Shown here: positions 1 through 8,465 of the stretch, piece after piece
Layout of the letters: each line of letters opens with the position of its first letter
How positions within the stretch are numbered: the first letter of the stretch is position 1
Origin: APNM01 sp040361335
Lineage (GTDB): Bacteria; Pseudomonadota; Gammaproteobacteria; Nevskiales; Salinisphaeraceae
Direction: 5' to 3'
NCBI RefSeq assembly: GCF_040361335.1
Contig: NZ_APNM01000020.1
Coordinates: 1-59,367, forward strand
Length of the DNA stretch: 59,367 nt
Made by a program: the position numbers and the translations under genes
Notes under the pieces: model-generated
What the model was told of the DNA's origin: nothing
Database searches by the model: none
Seen by the model: only the letters and a program-made list of their open reading frames with translations

Positions 1-158
1 CCCTCGCGAAGGTGACGCAACAGCTTGAGCTTGTCGTCGTCGCTGATCCCGTCCTCGGCCGACTTGGCCGCTACGCCGGCAGCCTCCAGCCGCGCCAGCA
101 ACCGGTCCACCGGAATGCCGACCTCGTCCGCGAGCTGTTTAACCGTCGTTTGCGCCAT
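1..158 (-). CDS. infB: Translation initiation factor IF-2, N-terminal fragment (cut by window edge)
   Basis: The minus-strand frame opens with ATG at 158-156 and runs off the window edge. The 52 visible residues begin MAQTTVKQLADEVGIPVDRL and continue with a second helix, LLARLEAAGV. This is the IF2_N subdomain found at the extreme N terminus of bacterial IF-2. It follows nusA by 45 bp on the same strand, as in the rimP-nusA-infB operon of other gammaproteobacteria. IF-2 is the GTPase that brings fMet-tRNA to the 30S subunit. The tRNA for that reaction heads this same operon (2317-2393). No GTPase motif is visible because only the N terminus lies in the window; identity rests on the N-terminal domain and synteny. 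Confidence 0.93.
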   Translation of the reverse strand, partial: MAQTTVKQLADEVGIPVDRLLARLEAAGVAAKSAEDGISDDDKLKLLRHLRE

Positions 159-203
159 CAATCACTCTCCGTTAGCCAAGTCCGCCCGAACAGGCCGAGT
201 CGT

Positions 204-1733
204 CTATTCGGCCTTGGCTTCCTCGTCGGCGAACCAGTGCGCGCGCGCCGCCATGATCAATTCACCGGCGCGCTGCTCGTCCAGTCCGCTAATCTCGACC
301 AATTCGTCCACACCCTGCTCGGCCAGATCCTCGCGGGTGACCACACCGTTGGCGGCCAGGTCCGCGGCAAGGGTTTCGTCCATGCCTTCCAAGGCCAGCA
401 GGTCTTCGGCCGGCTCGGAGACGTCGCCGCCCTCGACCGAAGCGATCGCGCGGGTCAGGAGCACGTCCCGTGCCCGCGCCCGCAATTCCTCGACCACGTC
501 CTCGTCGAACTCCTCGATCTCCAGGAGCTCGGCCGGCGGCACGTAGGCGATCTCGTCGACCGTGGTGAAGCCTTCCTGGACCAGGATCACGGCCACCTCG
601 TCGTCGACATCGAGCTGCTCCCGGAACATCGTCTGGAGCTGCTCGCCCTCGGCCTCGCTCTTGGCGTCGGCCTCCTCGAGGGTCATCACGTTCAAGTCCC
701 AGCCGGTCAGGTCCGAGGCCAGCCGGATATTCTGGCCGCCGCGACCGATCGCCTGGGCCAGCTTGTCCTCGGCGACCGCCAGATCCATGCTGCCGGCGTC
801 CTCGTCCATCACGATGGACTCGACGTCGGCCGGCGCCATCGCGTTGATCACGAACTGCGCCGGGTTCTCGTCCCAGAGGACGATGTCGATGCGCTCGCCC
901 GCCAGTTCGTTGGACACGCTCTGCACCCGCGAGCCGCGCATGCCGACGCAGGCGCCGACCGGGTCGATCCGGCGGTCCTTGGCCTGCACCGCGATCTTGG
1001 CGCGCAGGCCCGGATCGCGCGCGGCGCCGCGCAGCTCGATCAGGCCCTGCCCGACCTCCGGCACCTCGAGCTTGAACAGCTCGATCAGGAATTCCGGACG
1101 GGTCCGGGTCACGAAGAGCTGGGGGCCGCGCGGCTCGGTGCGCACATCGTACAGGTAACCGCGGACGCGGTCGCCCGGGCGCATCGGCTCGCGCGGAATC
1201 ACTTCCTCGCGCGGGATGATGGCCTCGGCGTTGCCGCCCAGGTCCAGGATCACGGCACCGCGCTCCATGCGCTTGACCAGGCCCGTGACCAACTCGCCGA
1301 CGCGGTCCTCGTACTGCTCGACCACCTGGGCGCGCTCGGCCTCGCGGACCTTCTGCACGATCACCTGCTTGGCCGCCTGCGCCGCGATCCGGCCGAACTC
1401 GACCGACTCCATCGGCTCTTCGACGAATTCGCCGGGCTGTATGTCCGGATGCGTCTTGCGCGCCTCCTCGAGGGAGATTTCGCGCTCGGGCTCCTCGATC
1501 GCGAGCGGCTCGCCCTCCTCGTCGGTGGCGCTCTCGTCGATCACTTCCCAGCGGCGGAAGGTCTCGTAGGCGCCCGTCTCGCGGTTGACCGACACGCGCA
1601 CGGCGATATCGCCGCCATGCTTCTTGCGCGTGGCGGACGCCAGGGCCGCCTCGATCGCCTCGAAGATGATCTCCTTGTCGACGCCCTTCTCGTTGGAGAC
1701 CGCCTCGGCGACGAGCAACACATTCTTGTTCAT
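204..1733 (-). CDS. nusA: Transcription termination/antitermination factor NusA
   Basis: This 509-residue protein starts MNKNVLLVAEAVSNEKGVDK, the usual NusA N terminus that contacts RNA polymerase. An S1 domain follows (about residues 135-200, VGELVTGLVKRMERGAVILD). Then come KH domains, with VGMRGSRVQSVSNEL and the second-KH motif AIGRGGQNIRLASDL. Two acidic C-terminal repeats complete the long proteobacterial form. NusA modulates pausing, Rho-independent termination and rRNA antitermination. It lies between rimP (46 bp upstream) and infB. The protein is strongly acidic, in keeping with a halophilic proteome. Length and domain order match E. coli NusA (495 aa), so identity is secure. Confidence 0.98.
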   Translation of the reverse strand: MNKNVLLVAEAVSNEKGVDKEIIFEAIEAALASATRKKHGGDIAVRVSVNRETGAYETFRRWEVIDESATDEEGEPLAIEEPEREISLEEARKTHPDIQPGEFVEEPMESVEFGRIAAQAAKQVIVQKVREAERAQVVEQYEDRVGELVTGLVKRMERGAVILDLGGNAEAIIPREEVIPREPMRPGDRVRGYLYDVRTEPRGPQLFVTRTRPEFLIELFKLEVPEVGQGLIELRGAARDPGLRAKIAVQAKDRRIDPVGACVGMRGSRVQSVSNELAGERIDIVLWDENPAQFVINAMAPADVESIVMDEDAGSMDLAVAEDKLAQAIGRGGQNIRLASDLTGWDLNVMTLEEADAKSEAEGEQLQTMFREQLDVDDEVAVILVQEGFTTVDEIAYVPPAELLEIEEFDEDVVEELRARARDVLLTRAIASVEGGDVSEPAEDLLALEGMDETLAADLAANGVVTREDLAEQGVDELVEISGLDEQRAGELIMAARAHWFADEEAKAE

Positions 1734-1779
1734 GACCTCGCCTCTCTAAAACGTCGGGACCCGTCGGGGTCCGTCGGCA

Positions 1780-2229
1780 TCAATCGAATTCCGGCACCAG
1801 CCGCGCCTTGGCGATCGACGCGAACGGCAGCGTCACCGGCTCGCCGTCGCACTCCAAGCGCACGCCCTCGTCGTCGGCATCGCTGAGTACCCCGTTGAAG
1901 CGGCGCCGGCCCTCCAGGGGCGCATACAGCGTCACCCGGGCACGCTCGCCGAGGAAGCGCCGGAAATGGTCGGGCTTCGTCAGGGGCCGGTCCAGTCCCG
2001 GCGACGACACTTCCAGGCGGTAGGCCCCCGGCAGCGGGTCGGCGACGTCCAGGGCCGCGCTGACCTCGTGGCTGACGCGCTCGCAATCCTCCAGCACGAT
2101 GCCTTCGGGCGCATCGATATAGAGCCGCAGGAGGCGATTGTCGCCGCTGCCCTCCAGCTCCAGATGCCATAGCTCGAAGCCGAGATCCTCGACCACCGGC
2201 TCCAGGATTTTTACCAGACGCTGCGACAT
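1780..2229 (-). CDS. rimP: Ribosome maturation factor RimP
   Basis: The 149-residue protein begins MSQRLVKILEPVVEDLGFEL and contains the family signature YRLEVSSPGLDRPLTKPDHF at the junction between the alpha/beta N domain and the Sm-like C domain. RimP assists late 30S subunit assembly. It is the first protein gene after the initiator tRNA and is followed by nusA and infB, which is the canonical metY-rimP-nusA-infB arrangement. A terminator-like hairpin separates it from the tRNA, so rimP expression probably depends on read-through or an unseen promoter. Length is typical for the family. Confidence 0.97.
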   Translation of the reverse strand: MSQRLVKILEPVVEDLGFELWHLELEGSGDNRLLRLYIDAPEGIVLEDCERVSHEVSAALDVADPLPGAYRLEVSSPGLDRPLTKPDHFRRFLGERARVTLYAPLEGRRRFNGVLSDADDEGVRLECDGEPVTLPFASIAKARLVPEFD

Positions 2230-2273
2230 ACTGTTCCCGCCGCCCCGTCATCCACGGTGCCCGGTCGGCACCA

Positions 2274-2297
2274 ATAAAAAAGCCCCGCATCGGGGGC
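2274..2297 (-). terminator. Intrinsic terminator-like hairpin between tRNA-fMet and rimP
   Basis: On the minus strand a GC-only stem (CCCCG / CGGGG with an ATG loop, plus an outer G-C pair) is followed directly by a run of six T. It lies about 20 nt after the tRNA 3' end and about 45 nt before rimP. It should release much of the tRNA transcript while letting some polymerase continue into rimP-nusA-infB. Because NusA stimulates such terminators, the site could provide feedback control; that last point is inference. Confidence 0.7.
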
Positions 2298-2316
2298 CGG
2301 CGTTGGAGTCCCATGT

Positions 2317-2393
2317 TGGTAGCGGGGGCAGGATTCGAACCTGCGACCTTCGGGTTATGAGCCCGACGAGCTGCCAGACTGCTCCACCCCGCA
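2317..2393 (-). tRNA. Initiator tRNA-fMet (CAU anticodon)
   Basis: The 77-nt minus-strand gene encodes its own CCA end. It shows three initiator hallmarks. Position 1 is T facing T72, so the first acceptor pair is a mismatch. The anticodon stem carries the run of three G-C pairs (TCGGGCTCATAACCCGA). The D arm starts GTGGAGCAG, as in E. coli tRNA-fMet. The anticodon is CAT, and the T arm GGTTCGAATCC is intact. It sits at the head of rimP-nusA-infB, the position of metY in E. coli. A well-placed sigma70 promoter lies just upstream. Confidence 0.97.
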
Positions 2394-2407
2394 CCCGATG
2401 TGGCGGC

Positions 2408-2436
2408 ATTGTACTCGCGCGATGTCGCTTTCGCAA
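2408..2436 (-). promoter_or_regulatory. Sigma70-type promoter for tRNA-fMet-rimP-nusA-infB
   Basis: The minus strand has TTGCGA (2436-2431), exactly 17 nt, then TACAAT (2413-2408). Expected initiation near 2401 leaves a leader of about 8 nt before the tRNA 5' end at 2393. Hexamer quality, spacing and position all fit a strong tRNA promoter. Confidence 0.75.
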
Positions 2437-2589
2437 CAGACGGTCGGCCCATGCGAGTATTGCCCCTCGCGGTCGCCGTATCGGCCGTCAACGCCGCACC
2501 CTGGATTCATACGACCACGATAACGAGACAGGGTTCCGTCATCGTCCGGCCTCCGCGCGGGACGGGGCCCGACGCGGAGTGGAGAGATA

Positions 2590-4659
2590 ATGAGCAGCCC
2601 CGATCTGAAGCGAGCCGTATGGGCATTGTGTCTCGTCACATACGCCGGTGGCACATGGGCCGGCGAGGACATGACCGGCGCGACCGTCCTGGACCCCGTC
2701 CGGGTGGAATCGCCCCGCCTCGAGCGCGACTGGCTGTCGACGCCGGCGGCACTGAGCGTGGTCGCGGGCGAGGACCTGGATCAGGGACGCCAGCACCTGC
2801 AGATGGACGAGCAGCTCGCGCGCGTGCCCGGCGTCTTCACCCAGAACCGCTTCAATTACGCCCAGGACCTGAGGCTGTCCATCCGCGGCTTCGGCGCGCG
2901 CTCCGCGTTCGGCATCCGCGGGGTCAAGCTGATCGTCGACGGCATCCCCGAGACGGTGGTCGACGGCCAGTCCCAGACCGATGCGATCGATCTCACCTCG
3001 GTCACGGAGATGGAAGTGATCCGCGGCCCCGCCTCGGCACTCTACGGCAACGCCACCGGCGGTGTGCTCGATATCGACACGTTCGATCCACCGCCGCGAC
3101 GACTGGCCCGGCTGCGGCTGGATGCCGGCAGCTTCGGCTACGACCGCCAGAGCGTGCAGGCCGGACGGCAATACGAGGACTGGGGTTACGCCGTCAGCGC
3201 CTACAGCCTGGACTACGACGGCTATCGCGAGAACAACGAGGCCGAGCGCAAGCTGGCGAACGGCAAATTCAACGTCCGCCTGGGCGGCGACGCCACCCTG
3301 CAGGGCGTGGTCCGGTTGCTGGACGCGCCGGTGAGCGAGGACCCCGGCGGCCTCAAGATCGAGCAGGTCCGCGAGGACCGCAGCCAGGCCCGGCCCGAGA
3401 ACCTGCTCTATGACAGCTATCAGGCGGCCGAACAGCGCACGTTCGGCCTGGTCTACCGCAACCCTGTCGGCGAGAACGACGAATTCACCGCGCGCGCGTT
3501 CCACACGCGGCGCGACCTGACCCAGTTACTGCCGTTCGAGAACGGGGGCATCGTGACCTTCGACCGCGCCTTCTTCGGCGGCGGCCTGCAGTACCGGGGC
3601 GATCTCGATACGGCCGGCCTGCCGGGCCGTTTCACGGCCGGCATCGACGTGGAGAAGCAGGAGGACGACCGCCGGCGTTTCGACAACGACGAGGGCGAGT
3701 ACGGCGATCTGTCGCTGGACCAGATGGAGGAGGCGCGCGCGATCGGCGTCTATGCCCGTCATGTGCTGCCCCTCGGCGAGCGCTTCGAGCTCACCACGGG
3801 CCTGCGCTACGACGATATCCGTTTCGAGATCGACGACCGCTTTGAAGTGTCCGACCAGAACCCCGACGAATCCGGCCGCCGCGACTACGAGGAACTCAGC
3901 GGTAGCGTGGCCCTGGGCTATGCCCTGTCGGCGCGCCACCGGCTCTATGCGACGGTGGGCACCGCCTTCGAGACCCCCACCTTCACTGAGTTCGCCAATC
4001 CCGCCGGCGGCGGCTTCAATCCGGACCTGCAACCGCAGGAAGCCGTCAACTACGAAGTCGGGGCGCGCGGCTTTCTGCACGACCGCGCGCGCTATTCCCT
4101 GACCCTGTTCCGGGTCGAGGTCGAGGACGAACTGGTGGCCTTCGACGTGCCCGGCGACGACACCGACCGAGATTTCTTCGAGAACGCCGGCGAATCCGTG
4201 CGCAACGGCCTGGAAGCCCAGATCGAGGTGCTCCTGGCCGAGCGCTGGACCACCACCCTGGCCTTCACCTATTCGGACTTCGAGTTCGAGGAATTCGTCG
4301 ACAGCGGGGGCAACGATGTCGCCGGCGAGCGTCTGCCCGGCATCCCCGAGAGCCAATTCTTCGCCGAGCTGGCCTATCGCTCGCCCGGCGCGTTCTTCGC
4401 GATCCTGGATGCCAGCGTTTACGACGAGCTTTATGCCGACAACACCAACGAGGTGAAGGTGGCCGGCTACGGCCTGGTCAACGCCCGGCTCGGCATCGAG
4501 GAACATCCCGGCCGCCGCACGCTGACCCTGTTCTTCGGGGTCAACAACCTGCTCGACGAGGCATATTTCACCAATATCCGGATCAACGCCTTCGGCGGGC
4601 GTTACTACGAGCCGGCGCCCGGTCGCAATCTCTACGCGGGGGTCAAGCTGGAACTCTAA
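2590..4659 (+). CDS. TonB-dependent outer-membrane receptor (FecA-like)
   Basis: This 689-residue protein has a signal peptide of about 24 residues ending near TWAGED. The plug domain includes LSIRGFGARSAFGIRGVKL and the conserved DLTSVTEMEVIRGPASALYG motif. A long beta-barrel follows and ends in the C-terminal signature GRNLYAGVKLEL. Such receptors import ferric siderophores or other scarce ligands across the outer membrane using TonB-ExbBD energy. ATG 2590 follows a GGAG ribosome site. No exbB/exbD/tonB, siderophore genes or sigma/anti-sigma pair lie nearby, so the ligand cannot be assigned. It converges with the CBS-domain gene and stands alone. Confidence 0.93.
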   Translation: MSSPDLKRAVWALCLVTYAGGTWAGEDMTGATVLDPVRVESPRLERDWLSTPAALSVVAGEDLDQGRQHLQMDEQLARVPGVFTQNRFNYAQDLRLSIRGFGARSAFGIRGVKLIVDGIPETVVDGQSQTDAIDLTSVTEMEVIRGPASALYGNATGGVLDIDTFDPPPRRLARLRLDAGSFGYDRQSVQAGRQYEDWGYAVSAYSLDYDGYRENNEAERKLANGKFNVRLGGDATLQGVVRLLDAPVSEDPGGLKIEQVREDRSQARPENLLYDSYQAAEQRTFGLVYRNPVGENDEFTARAFHTRRDLTQLLPFENGGIVTFDRAFFGGGLQYRGDLDTAGLPGRFTAGIDVEKQEDDRRRFDNDEGEYGDLSLDQMEEARAIGVYARHVLPLGERFELTTGLRYDDIRFEIDDRFEVSDQNPDESGRRDYEELSGSVALGYALSARHRLYATVGTAFETPTFTEFANPAGGGFNPDLQPQEAVNYEVGARGFLHDRARYSLTLFRVEVEDELVAFDVPGDDTDRDFFENAGESVRNGLEAQIEVLLAERWTTTLAFTYSDFEFEEFVDSGGNDVAGERLPGIPESQFFAELAYRSPGAFFAILDASVYDELYADNTNEVKVAGYGLVNARLGIEEHPGRRTLTLFFGVNNLLDEAYFTNIRINAFGGRYYEPAPGRNLYAGVKLEL

Positions 4660-4723
4660 GGCACGTCAATGCTTCCCGCCGGCGCGCGACGCACGCGGCA
4701 AGGATTGACCAACACCGGGACGA

Positions 4724-5119
4724 CTAGCGTATTTCCTGGAAGGCGCGCAGGACGTCGCTGCGGGTGATCTGGCCGGCGAGGCGGTTGTCGTCCATCACCG
4801 GCAGGGACTTGAACGAGGTGTTGCGGAAGATACGGGCGACGTCGAGGATACTGGCGTCGGCATCGACCGTGATCACCTCCGGCGTCATGTACTCCGAGAC
4901 ATTGCCGCCCCATTCCTCGTGATAGCCGGCATCCATGGCCACCTGCAGGCAATCCTTCTCCGAGAGGAAGCCGACCACATTGCCCAGCTTGTCGGTGACC
5001 GGCGCGCCGCTGACGTTATTCTCCAGGAGCAGGTGGATGGCCCGCAGGACATCCGTCTCCGGCGTCAGATGCACCAAGCTGGCGGACATGTAGTCCTTGA
5101 CCTCGACGGAATGCAGCAT
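4724..5119 (-). CDS. Tandem CBS-domain protein
   Basis: The 131-residue protein begins MLHSVEVKDYMSASLVHL and consists of two CBS motifs. The first covers about residues 8-62 (VTDKLGNVVGFLSEKDCL) and the second about 75-128 (FKSLPVMDDNRLAGQITRSD). CBS pairs bind adenosyl nucleotides and act as sensors. The frame is open about 280 nt further upstream, but that region is occupied by nqrM and the end of apbE in other frames. ATG 5119 sits 5 nt after the nqrM stop, so I chose it. It is the last gene of the nqr-apbE-nqrM run; any role in Na+-NQR control is inference from position. Confidence 0.9.
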   Translation of the reverse strand: MLHSVEVKDYMSASLVHLTPETDVLRAIHLLLENNVSGAPVTDKLGNVVGFLSEKDCLQVAMDAGYHEEWGGNVSEYMTPEVITVDADASILDVARIFRNTSFKSLPVMDDNRLAGQITRSDVLRAFQEIR

Positions 5120-5124
5120 GCGCG

Positions 5125-5304
5125 TCACCCCCGATATTCGGGATCGGCGTCGCACCGATCCTTGCAGGCGCAATCGCCGCCGTTGAGGCCGCCGCAACTG
5201 CCCTTGATCTCGCGGCCCGTGAACATCACGCCCACGGCCATCGCCAGGACCACGAGGGACATGACGACGAAGGCGATGGCGGATACGGTGATTAGGGAAT
5301 TCAT
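5125..5304 (-). CDS. nqrM: Na+-NQR maturation factor NqrM
   Basis: This short gene encodes 59 residues. The first half is one membrane helix (VSAIAFVVMSLVVLAMAVGV). The tail carries four cysteines in the pattern C-x6-C-x-C-x3-C (GSCGGLNGGDCACKDRCDAD), which is the DUF539/NqrM signature. NqrM is needed to assemble the Fe centre between NqrD and NqrE. The ATG at 5304 overlaps the apbE stop by 4 bp (ATGA), so the two are translationally coupled. The order nqrA-F, apbE, nqrM matches the known arrangement. Confidence 0.92.
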   Translation of the reverse strand: MNSLITVSAIAFVVMSLVVLAMAVGVMFTGREIKGSCGGLNGGDCACKDRCDADPEYRG

Positions 5305-6323
5305 GGCTTGTCACCTCGGGACATGTAGCGCTCGAACGCGGCGGTCGCGGTGCCAGTATACCCGTCGTCGTCGCCCGCGATAAACAAGGCCGCGAGGTCA
5401 TGCTCGCGGGCGTATGCGAGCCCCGCGTCCGGGCCCAGCACGAGCAGCGCCGTGGCCAATCCGTCGGCGTCCGCCGCGGACCGCGCGATTACCGTCACCG
5501 AGCGCAGATCGTGGTCCGCCGGGCGTCCCGTGCGGGGGTCGATGGTGTGGGAATAGCGCTCGCCGTCGGCCTCGAAAAAGTCACGGTAATCCCCGGACGT
5601 GGTCATGCCGACACCGTCGATGCCGACGGTGCCGCGCAGGCGGCGCACGCCCGGCGTGGGCTCCTCGACCCCGATGGTCCAGGACTCGCCGCGGGCATTG
5701 CGACCCCGGCCGAAGAGTTCGCCGCCGAGCTCGACCAGGTAGCGATCCGCGCCGGCCGCGTCGAGCCGGTCCGCCAGGCGGTCGACCGTGTATCCCTGGG
5801 CGATGCCGTCCAGGCTCACCAGCACGCCCGCCCGCGCCTTGCGCAATGCCGGCGGCTCGCGCCGGGTCCCGATCATGTCGGGGCCGGTGCGGGCGCGCGC
5901 CTCGCGGATCGCGGCATCGCCCGGCACGTGCCGCGGACCTGCCGCCTCGGGGCCGAACCCCCACAGGCGCAAAAGCGGCGCCACGGTGATATCGAAGGCA
6001 CCGTCCGTGCGGCGGCCGATCTCCAGGGAACGCGCCACCAGCTCGACGAGCTCGGCCGGCACCGGCACCCAACGTTCGGCGGGCGCCCCGTTGAAGCGGG
6101 CCAGATGGGAATCGTCGCGCCAGATGGAGAGCAATTCGTCGACGGCCGCGAGCTCGGCTTCGACGGTCGCGCGGAGTTTCGCCTCGTCGAGGCCGTCGGG
6201 CGGCGCGACCACCTGCACCGAGTAGGTCGTACCCTGCGCCGGCCCGGAAATCTCCAACACCTCCGGACCCGACTCGCAGGCCGCCAGCAAGGCGGCAAGA
6301 CATAAGATTAACCACAGAGGCAC
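5301..6323 (-). CDS. apbE: FAD:protein FMN transferase ApbE (lipoprotein)
   Basis: ApbE attaches FMN to threonines of NqrB and NqrC. The product is about 340 residues if translation begins at GTG 6323. It then has a lipoprotein signal (LILCLAALLAAC) with the lipobox cysteine near residue 16. ApbE landmarks follow: GPAQGTTYSVQVV, FDITVAPLLRLWGFGP, SLDGIAQGYTVDRLAD and the C-terminal SHTIDPRTGRPADH with the metal-binding DADGLATALLVLG. The start is unsettled. No ATG precedes the hydrophobic segment except at 6425, which adds 34 arginine/serine-rich residues. The GTG candidate and part of the signal peptide lie inside a CACAGAGG repeat arm with no clear ribosome site. Confidence 0.93.
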   Translation of the reverse strand: MPLWLILCLAALLAACESGPEVLEISGPAQGTTYSVQVVAPPDGLDEAKLRATVEAELAAVDELLSIWRDDSHLARFNGAPAERWVPVPAELVELVARSLEIGRRTDGAFDITVAPLLRLWGFGPEAAGPRHVPGDAAIREARARTGPDMIGTRREPPALRKARAGVLVSLDGIAQGYTVDRLADRLDAAGADRYLVELGGELFGRGRNARGESWTIGVEEPTPGVRRLRGTVGIDGVGMTTSGDYRDFFEADGERYSHTIDPRTGRPADHDLRSVTVIARSAADADGLATALLVLGPDAGLAYAREHDLAALFIAGDDDGYTGTATAAFERYMSRGDKP

Positions 6324-6470
6324 AGAGGACACAGAGCGTGAGGAATCAAGTACGCAAAGAGCGTGGACAAGAAGGGATGATGACTTTCGTCGCCTTCTTC
6401 CTAACCCCTGCGCTCCTTGTCGCAAATCCTTTCAGTTCTCTTCCTCTGTGATCTCTGTGACTCTGTGGTT
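6310..6470. repeat. Inverted-arm short-tandem-repeat element, CACAGAGG type (nqrF-apbE gap)
   Basis: Arm 1 (6310-6336) reads AACCACAGAGGCACAGAGGA and on into a third unit. Arm 2 (6443-6470) is the inverted form ending ACTCTGTGGTT. The loop is about 105 nt. Arm 2 ends 7 nt downstream of the nqrF stop, and arm 1 overlaps the putative apbE start. Units of 8-9 nt are imperfect. Related elements occur at 7728, 37323 and 38263. Confidence 0.85.
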
Positions 6471-6477
6471 CACACGC

Positions 6478-7707
6478 TTAACCGCCGAAGTCGTCGAGCA
6501 TGATGTTCTCGGGCTCGACGCCCAGGTCTTCCAGCATGTTGATCATGGCGGCGTTCATCACCGGCGGACCGCAGAGGTAATACTCGCAATCCTCCGGCGC
6601 CGGATGGTCCTTGAGATAGCGCTCGTACAGCACTTCGTGGATGAAGCCGGTATCGCCTTCCCAATTGTCCTCGGGCTTGGGATCGGACAACGCCACATGC
6701 CAGGTGAAATTGTCGTTCTCCGCCTCCAGCTCGTCGAAGTCCTCGACATAGAACATTTCGCGCTTGGAGCGGGCGCCGTACCAGAAGGTCATCTTGCGGT
6801 CGGTCTTGATGCGCCGCAACTGATCGAAGATGTGCGAGCGCATCGGGGCCATGCCGGCGCCGCCGCCGACGAACACCATCTCGGCGTCGGTTTCCTTGGC
6901 GAAGAACTCGCCGAACGGTCCGGCGATGGTCACCTCGTCGCCCGGCTCCAGCCCGAAGATGTAGGAGCTCATGATGCCCGGCGGCAGGTCCGGATTGTTG
7001 GGCGGCGGCACGGCGATACGCACGTTCAGCATGATGATGCCGCGCTCTTCCGGGTAATTCGCCATCGAATACGCCCGCGTCACCGGCTCGCGCACCACGG
7101 ACTTGTAGCGCCAGAGATTGTGCTTGTCCCAGTCCTCGTGGAAGCGCTCGTCGATCTTGAAGTCCTTGAATTCGACCTCGTGCGGCGGGCAGGTGATCTG
7201 GATGTAGCCGCCGGCGCGGAAATCGACGTGCTCGCCCTCCGGCAACTCCAGGACCAACTCCTTGATGAACGTCGCGACGTTATCGTTGGAGCGCACGCGG
7301 CAGGTCCACTGCTTGACCCCGAAGACCTCCTCCGGGACCCGGATCTTCATGTCCTGCTTGACCGTGACCTGGCAGGACAGGCGCTCGCCCTCGCGGGCCT
7401 CGCGCTTGCTGATGTGCTGTTCCTCGGTGGGCAGGATGGCACCGCCGCCCTCCATCACCTTGACCCGGCACTGGGCGCAGGTGCCGCCGCCGCCGCAGGC
7501 GGACGAGACATACAGCTTGGAGTCCGCCAGCGCCCCCAGCAGCTTGCTGCCGACCGGTGCCTGGATAGTCTTCTCGCCGTTGATCTCGATGTCGACGTTG
7601 CCGGTTGCGACCAGCCGCGACTTGGCCAACAGGATCACCATCACCAGCGACAGCACCACCCCGGTGAAGACCCCGACACTGAGACCGATTTGCGCTATTT
7701 CACCCAT
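6478..7707 (-). CDS. nqrF: Na+-translocating NADH:quinone reductase subunit F
   Basis: The 409-residue protein is the NADH-oxidising entry subunit. It has an N-terminal membrane helix (VGVFTGVVLSLVMVILLA). A 2Fe-2S ferredoxin domain carries SSACGGGGTCAQCRVKV, with the fourth cysteine in GERLSCQVTV. A ferredoxin-reductase module binds FAD (RAYSMANYPEE) and NADH (FVGGGAGMAPMRSHIF, YYLCGPPVMNAAM) and ends LDDFGG. Length matches Vibrio NqrF (about 408). It closes the nqrABCDEF set, but unlike the tight upstream spacings it is separated from nqrE by a 106-nt gap filled by a repeat element. Another element lies just after its stop. Confidence 0.98.
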   Translation of the reverse strand: MGEIAQIGLSVGVFTGVVLSLVMVILLAKSRLVATGNVDIEINGEKTIQAPVGSKLLGALADSKLYVSSACGGGGTCAQCRVKVMEGGGAILPTEEQHISKREAREGERLSCQVTVKQDMKIRVPEEVFGVKQWTCRVRSNDNVATFIKELVLELPEGEHVDFRAGGYIQITCPPHEVEFKDFKIDERFHEDWDKHNLWRYKSVVREPVTRAYSMANYPEERGIIMLNVRIAVPPPNNPDLPPGIMSSYIFGLEPGDEVTIAGPFGEFFAKETDAEMVFVGGGAGMAPMRSHIFDQLRRIKTDRKMTFWYGARSKREMFYVEDFDELEAENDNFTWHVALSDPKPEDNWEGDTGFIHEVLYERYLKDHPAPEDCEYYLCGPPVMNAAMINMLEDLGVEPENIMLDDFGG

Positions 7708-7727
7708 ATTTCGCTCTGCCGAATATG

Positions 7728-7805
7728 AACCACAGAGGCACAGAGATCACAGAGAATATTCATTCGCGCATATCTCCGCTCTGTGCCCTCTGTGCCTCTG
7801 TAGTT
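7728..7805. repeat. Inverted-arm short-tandem-repeat element, CACAGAGG type (nqrE-nqrF gap)
   Basis: Arm 1 (7728-7754) is AACCACAGAGGCACAGAG followed by ATCACAGAG. Arm 2 (7779-7805) is CTCTGTGCCCTCTGTGCCTC then TGTAGTT. The arms can pair over about 18-27 nt around a 24-nt AT-rich loop. It lies 8 nt downstream of the nqrE stop and 20 nt upstream of the nqrF start, inside an operon that encodes one obligate complex. A strong hairpin here could affect the stoichiometry of NqrF. Confidence 0.88.
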
Positions 7806-7813
7806 AATTCTCT

Positions 7814-8422
<609 letters not shown>

Positions 8423-8465
8423 CGCGTTCGCTCTCGAATGCCGTCGGGTTCGCCGGAATACCGGG

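Noticed and set aside
12..1886. Plus-strand open frame of 624 codons opposite nusA and rimP
   Set aside because: It is a GC-rich antisense shadow. nusA and rimP on the minus strand have full family motifs.
2590..4659. Siderophore uptake gene cluster
   Set aside because: Only the receptor is present; no biosynthesis, ABC transporter or TonB genes are adjacent.
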